NCBI RefSeq assembly: GCF_003991875.1
Contig: NZ_CP031423.1
Location: 2,728,001 to 2,792,000 of the forward strand
Direction of reading: 5' to 3'
Origin: Microbacterium lemovicicum
GTDB taxonomy: Bacteria; Actinomycetota; Actinomycetes; Actinomycetales; Microbacteriaceae
Length of the DNA: 64,000 bases
The notes beneath the pieces were generated by a model, which was not told the origin of the DNA, did no database searches, and was given only the letters and a program-made list of their open reading frames with translations. Shown piece after piece: positions 16,185 through 26,357 of this stretch (positions within the stretch are counted from its first letter, which is position 1; each line of letters begins with the position of its first letter). A program made the position numbers and the translations under genes.

Positions 16185-17330
16185 TCAGGCGAGGTCGCGG
16201 CGGAGGCGCTCCCTGTCGGGCTTGCCGGACGACAGCAGCGGCAGGGCCTCCACGGGAACGAGACGCGAGGGCCGCGCGTGCGGGCCGATCCCGGCGCCGA
16301 CGGCGTCGCGCGCGATGCGCAGAAGCTCCTCCGCCCGCTCGTGCGCGTCCGGCGCGTCCGACACGATGACGGATGCTTCGCCCCACCGCTCGTCGGCGAC
16401 GCCGATCACCACGGCGCCGTGCAGACCTGCGATGCCCCGCACGACCCGCTCGACGCGGTCGAGGGAGACGTTGATGCCGCCGGAGACGATGACGTTGTCG
16501 ATCCGCCCCTGCACCCGCAGCACGCCGTCGTCGATCACGGCCTCGTCGCCCGTGCGGTACCAGCGGGTGCCGTCGGCGTCGAGCGGGAAGGCGGCGGCGG
16601 TGCGGTCGGGGTCGCCGAGGTAGCCGTCGGCCAGCGTCGGACCCGACAGCTGCAGCTCGCCCTCGACGACGCGCATGCGCGTGCCGTCGAGTGGCACGCC
16701 GTCGTACACGCAGCCGCCGCTCGTCTCGGTCGAGCCGTAGGTGCGCACGATGCGCACTCCGGCCGCCTCGGCGCGCTCGCGCACCGCCGCCGGCAGCGCC
16801 TGTCCGCCGATGAGCACGGCCTCGAACGACCGCGCCGCCCGCAGCACCGTGTCGTCGTCGGCGGCGGCGTCCAGGATCGTCTGCAGCTGCGCCGGCACGA
16901 GGGAGGTGTATGACGGCACCCGCACGCCCCCGCGCGCCGACGCCATCGTGAGGGCGGCGGCGGCGAAGGCCTGCGGCGTGAAGCGTCCGCTGAGCACGGC
17001 GGGCTCGCGCCCGGCGACGGTGGCGCGGACGAGCACCTGCAGGCCCGCGACGTAGGTCGCCGGCAGGGCGAGGAGCCAGGCTCCGCTCCCGATGCGCTCC
17101 GCCGTCGACATCGCCGACGCGGTCAGGGCGCTCCGGCTGAGCACGACGCTCTTGGGCACCCCCGTCGAGCCGGATGTGGTGACGACCACCGCCGTGCCCG
17201 CCGGAACCTCTGCGGGCAGGCGGCCGGCGGGAGCGCCGAGCGCGAGGGCCGGACCGGCGCCGTGCAGCGCGGACTTCAGGGCGGCGAGGATGTCGCGGGG
17301 ATGGTCACCCGCGGGCGCTTCGAGCCTCAT
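16185..17330 (-). CDS. menE: o-Succinylbenzoate-CoA ligase
   Basis: An ANL-superfamily adenylating enzyme that activates OSB with ATP and CoA. P-loop-like TTSGSTGVPKS starts near residue 51, the aromatic/ATP motif is RTYGSTETSGGCVYDG, the hinge region is WYRTGDEAVIDDGVLRVQGR and the A8 motif NVIVSGGINV; the acyl-adenylating Lys is in SSGKPDRERL near the C-terminus. About 381 residues is short for the superfamily but usual for actinobacterial MenE. I prefer ATG 17330; a GTG at 17348 lies within an inverted repeat shared with 17414-17431. It is followed upstream by menB on the same strand. Confidence 0.92.
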   Translation of the reverse strand: MRLEAPAGDHPRDILAALKSALHGAGPALALGAPAGRLPAEVPAGTAVVVTTSGSTGVPKSVVLSRSALTASAMSTAERIGSGAWLLALPATYVAGLQVLVRATVAGREPAVLSGRFTPQAFAAAALTMASARGGVRVPSYTSLVPAQLQTILDAAADDDTVLRAARSFEAVLIGGQALPAAVRERAEAAGVRIVRTYGSTETSGGCVYDGVPLDGTRMRVVEGELQLSGPTLADGYLGDPDRTAAAFPLDADGTRWYRTGDEAVIDDGVLRVQGRIDNVIVSGGINVSLDRVERVVRGIAGLHGAVVIGVADERWGEASVIVSDAPDAHERAEELLRIARDAVGAGIGPHARPSRLVPVEALPLLSSGKPDRERLRRDLA

Positions 17331-17334
17331 CGCC

Positions 17335-17431
17335 GCTCGCAACTCCACGCATCGGAGGCGGTCGAGGGGGCAGCATCCGGCCGTCTCGCGGGTCGCCCCC
17401 CGTCGCGGGCGCGGATCCGTGGAGTTGCGCG
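17335..17431. repeat. Inverted repeat between menE and menB
   Basis: CGCAACTCCACG (17339-17350) is complementary to CGTGGAGTTGCG (17418-17429), with ATC and GAT just inside. About 67 bp separate the arms. The left arm overlaps the 5' edge of menE. Confidence 0.5.
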
Positions 17432-17441
17432 CGCGGACAAC

Positions 17442-18340
<899 letters not shown>

Positions 18341-18344
<4 letters not shown>

Positions 18345-19144
18345 GCGCGGGCGCCGTTCCGGGCGTCCCGCCAGTCGAGCCAGCGCTGCACCTGATCGAA
18401 GTCGGGCGTGCCGGGCGCCCAGCCGAGGGTGTAGAGGCGCACACCCGCGTCGTAGAGGGCGTCCGCGTCCGCGGCATCCCGGTTCTTGAGCTCGTTCGAG
18501 ACGATGAGGCCCGAGACGTCGCGCTGCTCCTGCTCGGCCCAGCGGTCGATGACCGACAGCTTGTGCGCGAGTCCGGCGGCCGGGACGAAGCTGTGCCAGA
18601 TGTCGGCGTGGCGCGCCACGAGGCGGAGGGTCTTCTGCTCGCCGGCGCCGCCGATCATGACGGGGATGCGGCGCGTCGGAGCGGGGTTCAGCCGGTCCCA
18701 GCGGGCGACGACGCGGTCGAGGCCCTCGGCGAGGTCGTCGAGGCGCGATCCGACCGTGCCGAACTCGTAGCCGTACTCGTCGTAGTCGCGCTCGAACCAG
18801 CCCGAGCCGGTGCCGAAGATGAAGCGGCCGGTGCCGTCCTTCGCGCTGATGTGGTCGATGGTGCGGGCCATGTCGGCCTGCAGGTCGGGGTTGCGGTAGC
18901 TGTTGCAGTTGACCAGGGCGCCGAACTCCACGCGCTCGGTCTGCTCGGCCCAGGCCGCGAGCATGCTCCAGCCCTCGAAGTGCGCGCCGTCGGGGTCGCC
19001 GTGGAGGGGGAAGAAGTGGTCCCAGTTGAAGAGGATGTCCACGCCCATGTCCTCCAGCCGGGCCGCGGCGTCGCGGATCTGGCCGTAGGTGGCGTGCTGG
19101 GGTTCGATCTGCACGCCGAGGCGCACGGGGGTGTCGAGGAGCAT
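18341..19144 (-). CDS. LLM-class F420-dependent oxidoreductase
   Basis: A luciferase-like monooxygenase family protein of 267 residues: VRLGVQIEPQHATYGQIRDAA start, FNWDHFFPLHGD with the conserved His/Asp, GTGSGWFERDYDEYGYEFG, and IPVMIGGAGEQKTLRLVARHAD. In actinobacteria these TIM-barrel enzymes mostly use cofactor F420; the substrate is not known. It overlaps menB by four bases, but no step in the menaquinone pathway requires it. ATG 19144 follows TAGGCT (19151-19156, minus strand) by six bases. Confidence 0.86.
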
Positions 19145-19288
19145 GCCCTCAGCCTAGGCTCGCGCGGTCGACAGCGTCCCGGTCGCTCGTGCGCGCCCCG
19201 GAACTCCGAAACCTCGCGTGATGGTCGCTCCTCGGCGTTCACGGCGCGAGCGGGTGGCGGCTGCCCCGGGGCAGGGCAGGATGGGGGC

Positions 19289-20317
19289 GTGACCGATGAC
19301 GCTCCGCTTCCCCCGCTCGCCGACATCCTCGACACCGCGCGGGTGGTGGCGCTGCCACTGGTCACCCGCTTCCGCGGCATCGACGTGCGCGAGGCCGTCC
19401 TCATCGAGGGGCCGCAGGGCTGGACGGAGTTCTCCCCCTTCGTCGAGTACGCCGACGACGAGGCCGCGACCTGGCTCGCCGCCGCGCTGGACTTCGGCTG
19501 GAACGCGCAGCCCGCTCCCCGGCGCGACGCGATCAGGGTCAACGCCACCGTGCCTGCGGTGGCCGCGGCATCCGTCCCGGAGGTGCTCGCCCGCTTCGAC
19601 GGCTGCCGCACCGCGAAGGTGAAGGTCGCCGAGCCCGGGCAGCGTCTCGACGACGACGTCGCCCGCGTGCGCGCGGTGCGCGCGGTGATGGGCGAGGAGG
19701 GACGCATCCGCCTCGACGCCAACGGCGCATGGAACGTCGACGAGGCCGAGCACGCGATCCACGCCATGGCCGAGTTCGACCTCGAGTACGTCGAGCAGCC
19801 GTGCGCGAGCGTCGAGGAGCTCAGCGAGCTGCGCCGGCGGGTGAAGTACATGGGCATCCCGATCGCGGCGGACGAGAGCATCCGCAAGGCGGAGGACCCG
19901 CTCGCCGTCGCCGAGGCGGGCGCAGCGGACATCATCGTCATCAAGGCCCAGCCGCTCGGCGGCGTGCGCCGCGCCCTGCGCATCGTCGAGGCGGCCGGCC
20001 TCCCGGCGGTCGTGTCGAGCGCGCTCGACACCTCCGTCGGCCTCGGCATGGGCGCCGCCCTCGCCGCCGCGCTGCCCACCCTGGACTACGACTGCGGTCT
20101 GGGCACGGCGTCGCTGTTCGCGCGGGATGTGACGGGCACGGATGCTGCGGCCTCCGCTCTCGCGCCCCGCGGCGGTGTCATCGAGGTGAGCCGTGTCGCG
20201 CCCGTGGCGGCGCTGCTCGACGAGCTCGCGGCGTCGGCGGACCGGCGCGCGTGGTGGCTCGAGCGGATCCGGCGCACGCACGCGCTCCTCGCCGCGCGGA
20301 CGGCACCGCAGGGCTGA
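19289..20317 (+). CDS. menC: o-Succinylbenzoate synthase
   Basis: An enolase-superfamily dehydratase, 342 residues, making OSB from SHCHC. Catalytic Lys is in RTAKVKVAEPG; metal ligands are in RLDANGAWN, YVEQPC and IAADESIRK; the second Lys is in IIVIKAQPLGG. These are the motifs of actinobacterial MenC. The start GTG 19289 has GGGGG next to it, and CAGGAT (19277-19282) six bases before, matching the leaderless pattern. It is divergent from the LLM/menB/menE genes across 144 bp, and convergent with the tetR gene. Confidence 0.93.
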   Translation: MTDDAPLPPLADILDTARVVALPLVTRFRGIDVREAVLIEGPQGWTEFSPFVEYADDEAATWLAAALDFGWNAQPAPRRDAIRVNATVPAVAAASVPEVLARFDGCRTAKVKVAEPGQRLDDDVARVRAVRAVMGEEGRIRLDANGAWNVDEAEHAIHAMAEFDLEYVEQPCASVEELSELRRRVKYMGIPIAADESIRKAEDPLAVAEAGAADIIVIKAQPLGGVRRALRIVEAAGLPAVVSSALDTSVGLGMGAALAAALPTLDYDCGLGTASLFARDVTGTDAAASALAPRGGVIEVSRVAPVAALLDELAASADRRAWWLERIRRTHALLAARTAPQG

Positions 20318-20334
20318 GCCGCGGGCGACCGGCT

Positions 20335-20955
20335 TCAGCCGACGAGCACCTCGGCGAGCGTCTGCATCCGGAGGCTGACGACGCGGCAGAGGGCCTCGTC
20401 GTCCAGCCCCTCCATGGCGGCGCGCGAGGCCGCGGTCTCCCAGGTCTCCAGGAGCATGCGCGCCATGGCCTCGGCCGGCAGCCGGAAGGTCAGCCCTCCC
20501 GCGCGGCCCACGTCGGCGACGATCTCCGCCACGCGGGTGATCATGGCGTCCTGCCACGCGAGATAGCCGGCGGCGAGCGCCGCATCGCGGAGGGCGTGGG
20601 TGCGGATCTCGCTGAGCAGCAGCACGTCCTTGCGGCTGTCGTGCTCGACGTCGAGCAGCCGGCCGACGAGCTCGGCGGGGCGCAGGCTGCCGACGGCCTC
20701 GGGGTCGAGCTCGCGCACGCGCGCCGTGACGGCGCTGAGCTTGTCGTTGGACACCCGCGTCGCGAGCTCGAGGAACAGCTCGTCCTTCGAGGCGAAGTTC
20801 GAGTAGAAGGCCCCGCGCGTGAATCCGGCGCGCTCGCAGATGGCCTCCACGGAGGTGGCGTCGAGGCCGTCCTCGGCGAAGACGTCGGCCGCAGCATCCA
20901 GCAGTCGGCGACGCGTCCGTTCGCGGCGGGCGCTCGAGACGATGACGTCGGTCAT
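20335..20955 (-). CDS. TetR-family regulator of the MMPL operon
   Basis: 206 residues with an N-terminal helix-turn-helix: DATSVEAICERAGFTRGAFYSNFASKDELF. The C-terminal domain is typical of TetR regulators and unassigned for ligand. ATG 20955 has a strong GGAGGGAGG site. It is divergent from the MMPL/YhgE operon over 127 bp that contains several inverted repeats, so it most likely represses both itself and the exporter. Confidence 0.88.
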   Translation of the reverse strand: MTDVIVSSARRERTRRRLLDAAADVFAEDGLDATSVEAICERAGFTRGAFYSNFASKDELFLELATRVSNDKLSAVTARVRELDPEAVGSLRPAELVGRLLDVEHDSRKDVLLLSEIRTHALRDAALAAGYLAWQDAMITRVAEIVADVGRAGGLTFRLPAEAMARMLLETWETAASRAAMEGLDDEALCRVVSLRMQTLAEVLVG

Positions 20956-21001
20956 GCGCCTCCCTCCTGTGGTCTGCTCATTCTCACACGCGACACCCAG
21001 G

Positions 21002-21055
21002 CTGCCCGGGCAGTCCCTTACGATACACTCATGTATCGGATACGCCGGTGTATCC
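21002..21055. promoter_or_regulatory. Operator cluster between tetR and mmpL
   Basis: Three inverted repeats follow each other: CTGCCCGGGCAG (21002-21013), CGATACA-CTCA-TGTATCG (21021-21038) and GGATAC-GCCGGT-GTATCC (21038-21055). The last two share GATAC half-sites and overlap -10-like TACACT (21024-21029). TetR repressors commonly bind such paired sites; binding is inferred. Confidence 0.65.
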
Positions 21056-21082
21056 CCCGATCGCCCTGATCCCGGAGGCACC

Positions 21083-24013
21083 GTGTCCACCCTGCTCTAC
21101 GCCCTCGGACGCTGGTCGTACCGTCACCCCTGGCGCGTGCTCGTCTCGTGGCTGGTCCTTCTCGCCCTCGTCGGCGGTGGTGTGGCACTGCTGGCCAAGG
21201 GCACCGACAACAGCTTCGCGATCCCCGGCACCGAGGCTCAGGAGGGCATCCAGCTGCTGGAGCGCACGTTCCCGCAGGCCAGCGGCACGAGCGCGCAGCT
21301 GATCGTCGTCACGGCCGACGGCGACAGCATCGACGCCGACCCCTACCGCTCCGACATCGCCGCCGCCATCACCGACCTGCAGGGGCTCGACCGCGTCGCC
21401 GCCGTGCAGGATCCCTTCGACGACATGGTCACGGGCCTCGTCTCGGACGACGACCGCGCCGCCATCGTGCGGCTGCAGTTCGACGGTCAGGCCAGCGACG
21501 TGCCCACCGGGACCGAGACCGCTCTCCAGGATGCCGCGCAGTCCCTCCGCGACGACCTGCCCGCCGGCAGCAGGGTCGCCGTCGGCGGCGACCTCTTCTC
21601 CTCCTCCGTGCCGGCGCTGTCCATCACCGAGGCCGTCGGCATCCTGATCGCCCTGTTCGTGCTGATCATCGTGTTCCGCTCGCTCGTCGTCGCCTGGTTC
21701 CCGCTGGTCAGCGCGCTCATCGGGGTCGGACTCGCCATCGCCCTCATCTACATCTCGACGGCCTTCGCCACGATCTCCTCGACCACCCCGCTGCTCGCGA
21801 TCATGCTCGGGCTCGCGGTCGGCATCGATTACGCCCTGTTCATCGTCGCGCGACATCAGGATCAGGTCCGTGCCGGGATGTCGCCGGAGGAGTCCGCCGC
21901 CCGCGCCACCGGCACAGCCGGATCGGCCGTCGTCTTCGCCGGCATCACGGTGCTGATCGCCCTCATCGGCCTGAGCTTCGCCGGCATCCCGTTCCTGACG
22001 ACCATGGGTCTGGCCGCCGCCGTGGCCGTCGCGATCTCCGTCGTCGTCGCCATCACGCTGACCCCTGCCCTGCTGGGGTTCGCCCGCGGGCGGGTGGCCG
22101 GCTGGGGGCACGGGATGCTGCGCTCCGGCGTCGGTCCTCGTCGCGGTCGCCGCGGCGCGGGCCCGGCCGGCGCGTCCGAGGAGGACGTGCACGACGAGGA
22201 GGCCGGCGACGATGAGGCCGGCGCCGACGAGCCCGCCGCCGTGATCCCGCTGAAGACGAACCGCTGGGTGGCGCTGGTGACGCGGCATCCGATCGTCACC
22301 ACCGTGTCGGTCGTCCTGCTGCTGGCGATCGCGGCGATCCCGGCCGCGAGCCTGCGCCTCGCCCTGCCGAACGCGGGTGTGCAGCCGCCGTCGAGCGAGG
22401 CCCGCCAGGCCTACGACCTCACCGCCGAGTACTTCGGACCGGGGTCCAACGGCCCGCTCATCATGACCGGCACCATCGTCACCTCGACCGACCCGCTCAC
22501 GCTGATGACGGACCTGGGCAGCGAGATCGAGAAGATCCCGGGCGTGAAGGAGGTCGCGCTCTCCACCCCGAACGAGACGATCGACACCGGTCTGATCCAG
22601 ATCGTCCCCGCGACGGCACCCGACGACCCGGCCACCGCCGAGCTCGTCCGCACCCTCCGCGCCCAGCACGACCGCCTGCTCGACGAGTACGGCGTCGATC
22701 TCAAGGTGACGGGTTTCACCGCCGTCGGCATCGACATCTCCGACCGGCTCGGCGCCGCACTCGTCCCGTTCGGCGTCTTCGTCGTCGGCCTGTCGCTCCT
22801 GCTGCTGACCATGGTGTTCCGCTCCATCTGGGTGCCGCTCAAGGCCGCCGTCGGCTATCTCCTCTCGGTCGCGGCGTCGTTCGGCGTCGTGGCAGCGGTC
22901 TTCGAGTGGGGCTGGTTCGCCGATCTGCTGCACGTGACCCGCGAGGGACCGGTGATCAGCTTCATGCCGATCATCCTCATGGGCGTGCTGTTCGGCCTGG
23001 CGATGGACTACGAGGTCTTCCTCGTCTCGCGCATGCGCGAGGACTACGTGCACGCCCGCCGGGCCGCCGGTCGCGGTGGACGCGATATCGCCGTCGCGGC
23101 GGTGCGCTCGGGCTTCACGGCCTCGGCGCGCGTCGTCACGGCCGCCGCGGTCATCATGTTCGCGGTGTTCGCCGCCTTCGTGCCCGAGGGCGACTCCTCG
23201 ATCAAGCCCATCGCCCTGGGTCTGGCCGTCGGCATCGCCGTGGACGCGTTCCTCGTGCGCATGACGCTCGTGCCGGCCGTCATGACGCTGCTCGGCGACA
23301 AGGCCTGGTGGATGCCGCGGTGGCTCGACCGCGTGCTGCCCCACTTCGACATCGAGGGCGAGGCGGTGGAGCGCGAGCTCTCACTGCGCGCGTGGCCCGA
23401 GCCCGACACCCGCTCGATCGCCGTCGCCGCCGGCCTCGGCCTCACGGAGCAGGGCATCACCCTGTACGAGGACGTGGCCCTGCGGCTCGATCCGGGCGAG
23501 ACCCTGATCGTGACCGGAGCCGGGCGCCGCAGCATCCGGGCGCTGCTGCTCACGATCGCCGGTCGGCTCTCCCCCACCGACGGCGCTCTCAAGGTCGCCG
23601 GGCACCTGCTGCCCGAGCGCGCGGCGTGGACGCGCAGCCACGTCGGCGTCGCCCTCCTCGGCGAAGACGACGACGCGTCGCCCGACGTGCTGCTGCGCCG
23701 CGCCTTCGCGGGCCGGCCGACCCTCGTGGTGATCGACGGCCTCGACCTCGTCACCGACCCCGCCGCACGCGACCAGGTCGCCGCAACCCTGAGGGACGCC
23801 GTGCTCGTCGCCCGCGGGGAGGATCGCACACTCACCGTCGTCGCCGGCGGCGAGAACGGCGAACGCGTCGCGCTCCTCGTCGGCGAGGCCATGCACACGC
23901 CCGTCGACCTCCTCGACCTCCGCCTGCCGCCGCGCCGCGACATCCCCGCTCCCACCGGCACCGCCCCCTCCCCGGCCCACGACGCCGACCTGACCACCGA
24001 GGTGCACGCATGA
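21083..24013 (+). CDS. MMPL/RND-type exporter with C-terminal ABC-like domain
   Basis: 976 residues. The first about 750 form a canonical MMPL transporter: a signal-like first helix, an outside loop, a bundle of membrane helices with GLAVGIDYALFIVARHQD, a second loop, and the matching GVLFGLAMDYEVFLVSRMRED bundle with the proton-relay Asp/Tyr pair. The tail from about residue 790 is unusual: it reads like an ABC ATPase (ITLYEDVALRLDPGE, then LLLTIAGRLSPTDGALKVAG and the Walker-B-like TLVVIDGLDLV) but the P-loop TGAGRRSIRALL lacks the GKS/T and no LSGGQ is present. It probably has no ATPase activity. Start GTG 21083 follows GGAGG. The next gene overlaps by four bases. Confidence 0.88.
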   Translation: MSTLLYALGRWSYRHPWRVLVSWLVLLALVGGGVALLAKGTDNSFAIPGTEAQEGIQLLERTFPQASGTSAQLIVVTADGDSIDADPYRSDIAAAITDLQGLDRVAAVQDPFDDMVTGLVSDDDRAAIVRLQFDGQASDVPTGTETALQDAAQSLRDDLPAGSRVAVGGDLFSSSVPALSITEAVGILIALFVLIIVFRSLVVAWFPLVSALIGVGLAIALIYISTAFATISSTTPLLAIMLGLAVGIDYALFIVARHQDQVRAGMSPEESAARATGTAGSAVVFAGITVLIALIGLSFAGIPFLTTMGLAAAVAVAISVVVAITLTPALLGFARGRVAGWGHGMLRSGVGPRRGRRGAGPAGASEEDVHDEEAGDDEAGADEPAAVIPLKTNRWVALVTRHPIVTTVSVVLLLAIAAIPAASLRLALPNAGVQPPSSEARQAYDLTAEYFGPGSNGPLIMTGTIVTSTDPLTLMTDLGSEIEKIPGVKEVALSTPNETIDTGLIQIVPATAPDDPATAELVRTLRAQHDRLLDEYGVDLKVTGFTAVGIDISDRLGAALVPFGVFVVGLSLLLLTMVFRSIWVPLKAAVGYLLSVAASFGVVAAVFEWGWFADLLHVTREGPVISFMPIILMGVLFGLAMDYEVFLVSRMREDYVHARRAAGRGGRDIAVAAVRSGFTASARVVTAAAVIMFAVFAAFVPEGDSSIKPIALGLAVGIAVDAFLVRMTLVPAVMTLLGDKAWWMPRWLDRVLPHFDIEGEAVERELSLRAWPEPDTRSIAVAAGLGLTEQGITLYEDVALRLDPGETLIVTGAGRRSIRALLLTIAGRLSPTDGALKVAGHLLPERAAWTRSHVGVALLGEDDDASPDVLLRRAFAGRPTLVVIDGLDLVTDPAARDQVAATLRDAVLVARGEDRTLTVVAGGENGERVALLVGEAMHTPVDLLDLRLPPRRDIPAPTGTAPSPAHDADLTTEVHA

Positions 24014-26124
24014 CCCTTTCGCTCGAGCGCGCCCGTACGCGCACCCCCGTGACCTGGCTGACGATCATCGGCGTGATCCTGCTGCCCGTGCTCATCGGCG
24101 GCATCCTCGTCGCCGCGCTCTACAACCCGACCGAGCGTCTCGACGAGATGACCGCTGCGGTGGTCAACGCCGACGAGCCCGTCACGATCGACGGCCAGTA
24201 CACGCCGCTCGGACGCCAGCTCACGGCCGGGCTCGTGGAGGGGTCGGATCAGATCCCCAGCAACCTCACCTGGGTGATCTCCAATGACGAGGATGCTGCA
24301 GCCGGCCTCGCCGACGGCAGGTACCAGGCCGTCGTGACCATCCCGGAGAACTTCTCCGCCGCGGCGACCTCGTCGGGGCAACAGCTGCAGGGCACCGGAA
24401 CCGCGCAGCAGGCGCTCATCCAGGTCAGCACGCCGCCCGACGCCAAGATCGTCGACGACGCCATCACCTCGCAGATCACGCAGGCCGCAGCATCCATCCT
24501 GGGCCGGACCCTGTCCTCTGCGACCCTCGAGAACGTCTTCGTCGGGTTCACGACGCTCGGCGACCAGCTGGGCACGGCCGCCGACGGCGCCGCGCAGCTC
24601 GCCGACGGCGCCCGCCAGTCCTCCGACGGGGCGACGCAGCTCGCGGGCGGGGCGAACGACATCGCCGACGGCGTCGACCAGCTCGCCGGCGGCGCGGGCG
24701 GCATCGCCTCGGGCGCCTCAGGGATCGCGACCGGCGCGACGCAGCTGTCGTCGGGAGCCGCGCAGCTCTCCGGCGGACTCGACGCCACCGGCTCCGGCCT
24801 CGACCGCCTGGCCGCCGGAGCCACCGCCAGTGCGAACGGCGCACGGCAGATCGCCGACGGCGTCGCCCAGCTCCCGTCCGTGCCCCCTGAGGTGGTCGAG
24901 GCCGCGAACGGACTCGCCGCCAACAGCGGCGAGATCTCCCGACGGGCGACGGATGCCGCGGCTCAGCTCTCGCAGCTGGCCGCCACCTGCGCGCAGCAGG
25001 GCGGATCCGCCGAGCTCTGCGACGGGCTCGCAACGGCGTCGCAGCGCGCGGACGAAGCCCTGCCGGTGGTGACCGACGCGCTGTCGCAGTCCGGGCAGCT
25101 CGCCGACGGCGTCTCGAAGCTCGCGACCTTCGGGCCGACGCTGACCGCCGGTCTGACCGGCCTCGCCGACGGCATCGACGAGCTCGCGACCGGCGCGACG
25201 CAGTCCGCCGACGGTGTCACGCAGCTCGCCGCAGGCGCCGACGGCCTCGCCTCCGGCGCCTCGCAGCTGTCGGACGGGGCCTCCCAGCTCTCCGGCGGCG
25301 CGTCGCAGCTGGCCGGCGGCGCGACCACCGCCGCCGACGGCACCCGCCAGTGGAGCGCCGGCGCCGCCGCCCTCGGCGCCGGGGTCTCGCAGCTCGCGGA
25401 CGGCAGCTCGACCCTCGCCGACGGCCTGCGTCAGGCCTCGACGGCCCTCCCCTCGCTCAGCGACGGCGGCGCGCAGAACCTCGCCGACGTCGTGGCCGAC
25501 CCCGTCGCCGCCGAGGGCGCCGGCACGTCGCTCTTCGGCGCGGCGGCCGTGCCGCTGCTGGCGGTGCTGGCCCTCTGGGTCGGCGGCCTCGCGACCTACA
25601 TCGCACTGCAGGCGGTGTCGCGCCGTGCGCTGACCTCGCGGCGGTCTTCGGCGATGCTCGCCCTCGCCGGCTTCGCGCCCGGCGCGGTGATCGGCGCCGT
25701 GCAGGGCCTGCTCGTCGCGGGAGCCGTGCAGCTCGCCGCCTCCTACTCCTGGAGCGACTGGTTCGCCTTCGCCGCCCTGTGCGTACTCGCGGGTGTGACC
25801 TTCGCCGCCGTCAACCAGGCGCTCGTGGCCGCGCTCCGCGGGATCGGGCGCTGGATCGGCGCCCTGGTCACCGTCTTCGCGATCGCGACCGGCGTCATCT
25901 CCACGGTTCCGGCATGGCTGACCTCGGTCGCGGGCCTGATGCCGACCGCCCCGGCCTACCAGGCGTTCATCGGCGTGCTGACGGGTGCCGGCGGCGTCGG
26001 GGCCGGTGTGACCGGCATGGTCGTCTGGACGGTGCTGTCGTTCGTGGTGACGGTGATCGTGGTGGCGCGTAGGCGCACGGTGGCCGCACGGGCCTTCGTC
26101 GCCGCATCCGCCCTTCCGGCCTGA
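24010..26124 (+). CDS. YhgE/Pip-type membrane protein with heptad repeats
   Basis: 704 residues: one N-terminal membrane helix (WLTIIGVILLPVLIGGILVAALYN), a long outside region, and five to six C-terminal membrane helices of the ABC-2 type. From about residue 190 to 490 the chain is made of seven-residue units of the LADGAxQ / LAGGAxx kind, the xxxLxxG repeats of YhgE/Pip proteins, likely a coiled coil. Relatives include phage-infection protein and the EsaA-type secretion family; here it is translated with the MMPL protein (ATGA overlap), which suggests a joint envelope exporter. Substrate unknown. Confidence 0.88.
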   Translation: MTLSLERARTRTPVTWLTIIGVILLPVLIGGILVAALYNPTERLDEMTAAVVNADEPVTIDGQYTPLGRQLTAGLVEGSDQIPSNLTWVISNDEDAAAGLADGRYQAVVTIPENFSAAATSSGQQLQGTGTAQQALIQVSTPPDAKIVDDAITSQITQAAASILGRTLSSATLENVFVGFTTLGDQLGTAADGAAQLADGARQSSDGATQLAGGANDIADGVDQLAGGAGGIASGASGIATGATQLSSGAAQLSGGLDATGSGLDRLAAGATASANGARQIADGVAQLPSVPPEVVEAANGLAANSGEISRRATDAAAQLSQLAATCAQQGGSAELCDGLATASQRADEALPVVTDALSQSGQLADGVSKLATFGPTLTAGLTGLADGIDELATGATQSADGVTQLAAGADGLASGASQLSDGASQLSGGASQLAGGATTAADGTRQWSAGAAALGAGVSQLADGSSTLADGLRQASTALPSLSDGGAQNLADVVADPVAAEGAGTSLFGAAAVPLLAVLALWVGGLATYIALQAVSRRALTSRRSSAMLALAGFAPGAVIGAVQGLLVAGAVQLAASYSWSDWFAFAALCVLAGVTFAAVNQALVAALRGIGRWIGALVTVFAIATGVISTVPAWLTSVAGLMPTAPAYQAFIGVLTGAGGVGAGVTGMVVWTVLSFVVTVIVVARRRTVAARAFVAASALPA

Positions 26125-26155
26125 GGCTCCGGCCGGCGGTGACGGGCCGGCAACG

Positions 26156-26194
26156 GGAGGCGGGGTCGTGGCGTTCGGCCGCGGCCCCGCCTCC
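26156..26194 (+). terminator. Terminator hairpin after the MMPL operon
   Basis: GGAGGCGGGG (26156-26165) pairs with CCCCGCCTCC (26185-26194), with additional pairing inside, 31 bp after the stop. It is followed by GTGTTCTC. The remaining gap to 26357 shows no gene. Confidence 0.6.
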
Positions 26195-26357
26195 GTGTTC
26201 TCACGCGCACCGCGCAGGTGATCGCGCGGTCACCCGTGGTCAGGCCCGGCAACGTGCGGGGGCGTGACGCGCGGTCGCGGGACCGTCTGCGCTGCGCGCG
26301 CGATGGCGGGGCGCAGAAGACATCCCGCCACGGCAGGCGACGCAGCCGGATCCGGGT

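Noticed and set aside
21029..23344. 771-codon open frame antisense to the MMPL gene
   Set aside because: Composition (runs of Arg, Gly, Asp, His, Glu) is that of a GC-rich shadow; the plus strand encodes a full MMPL transporter.
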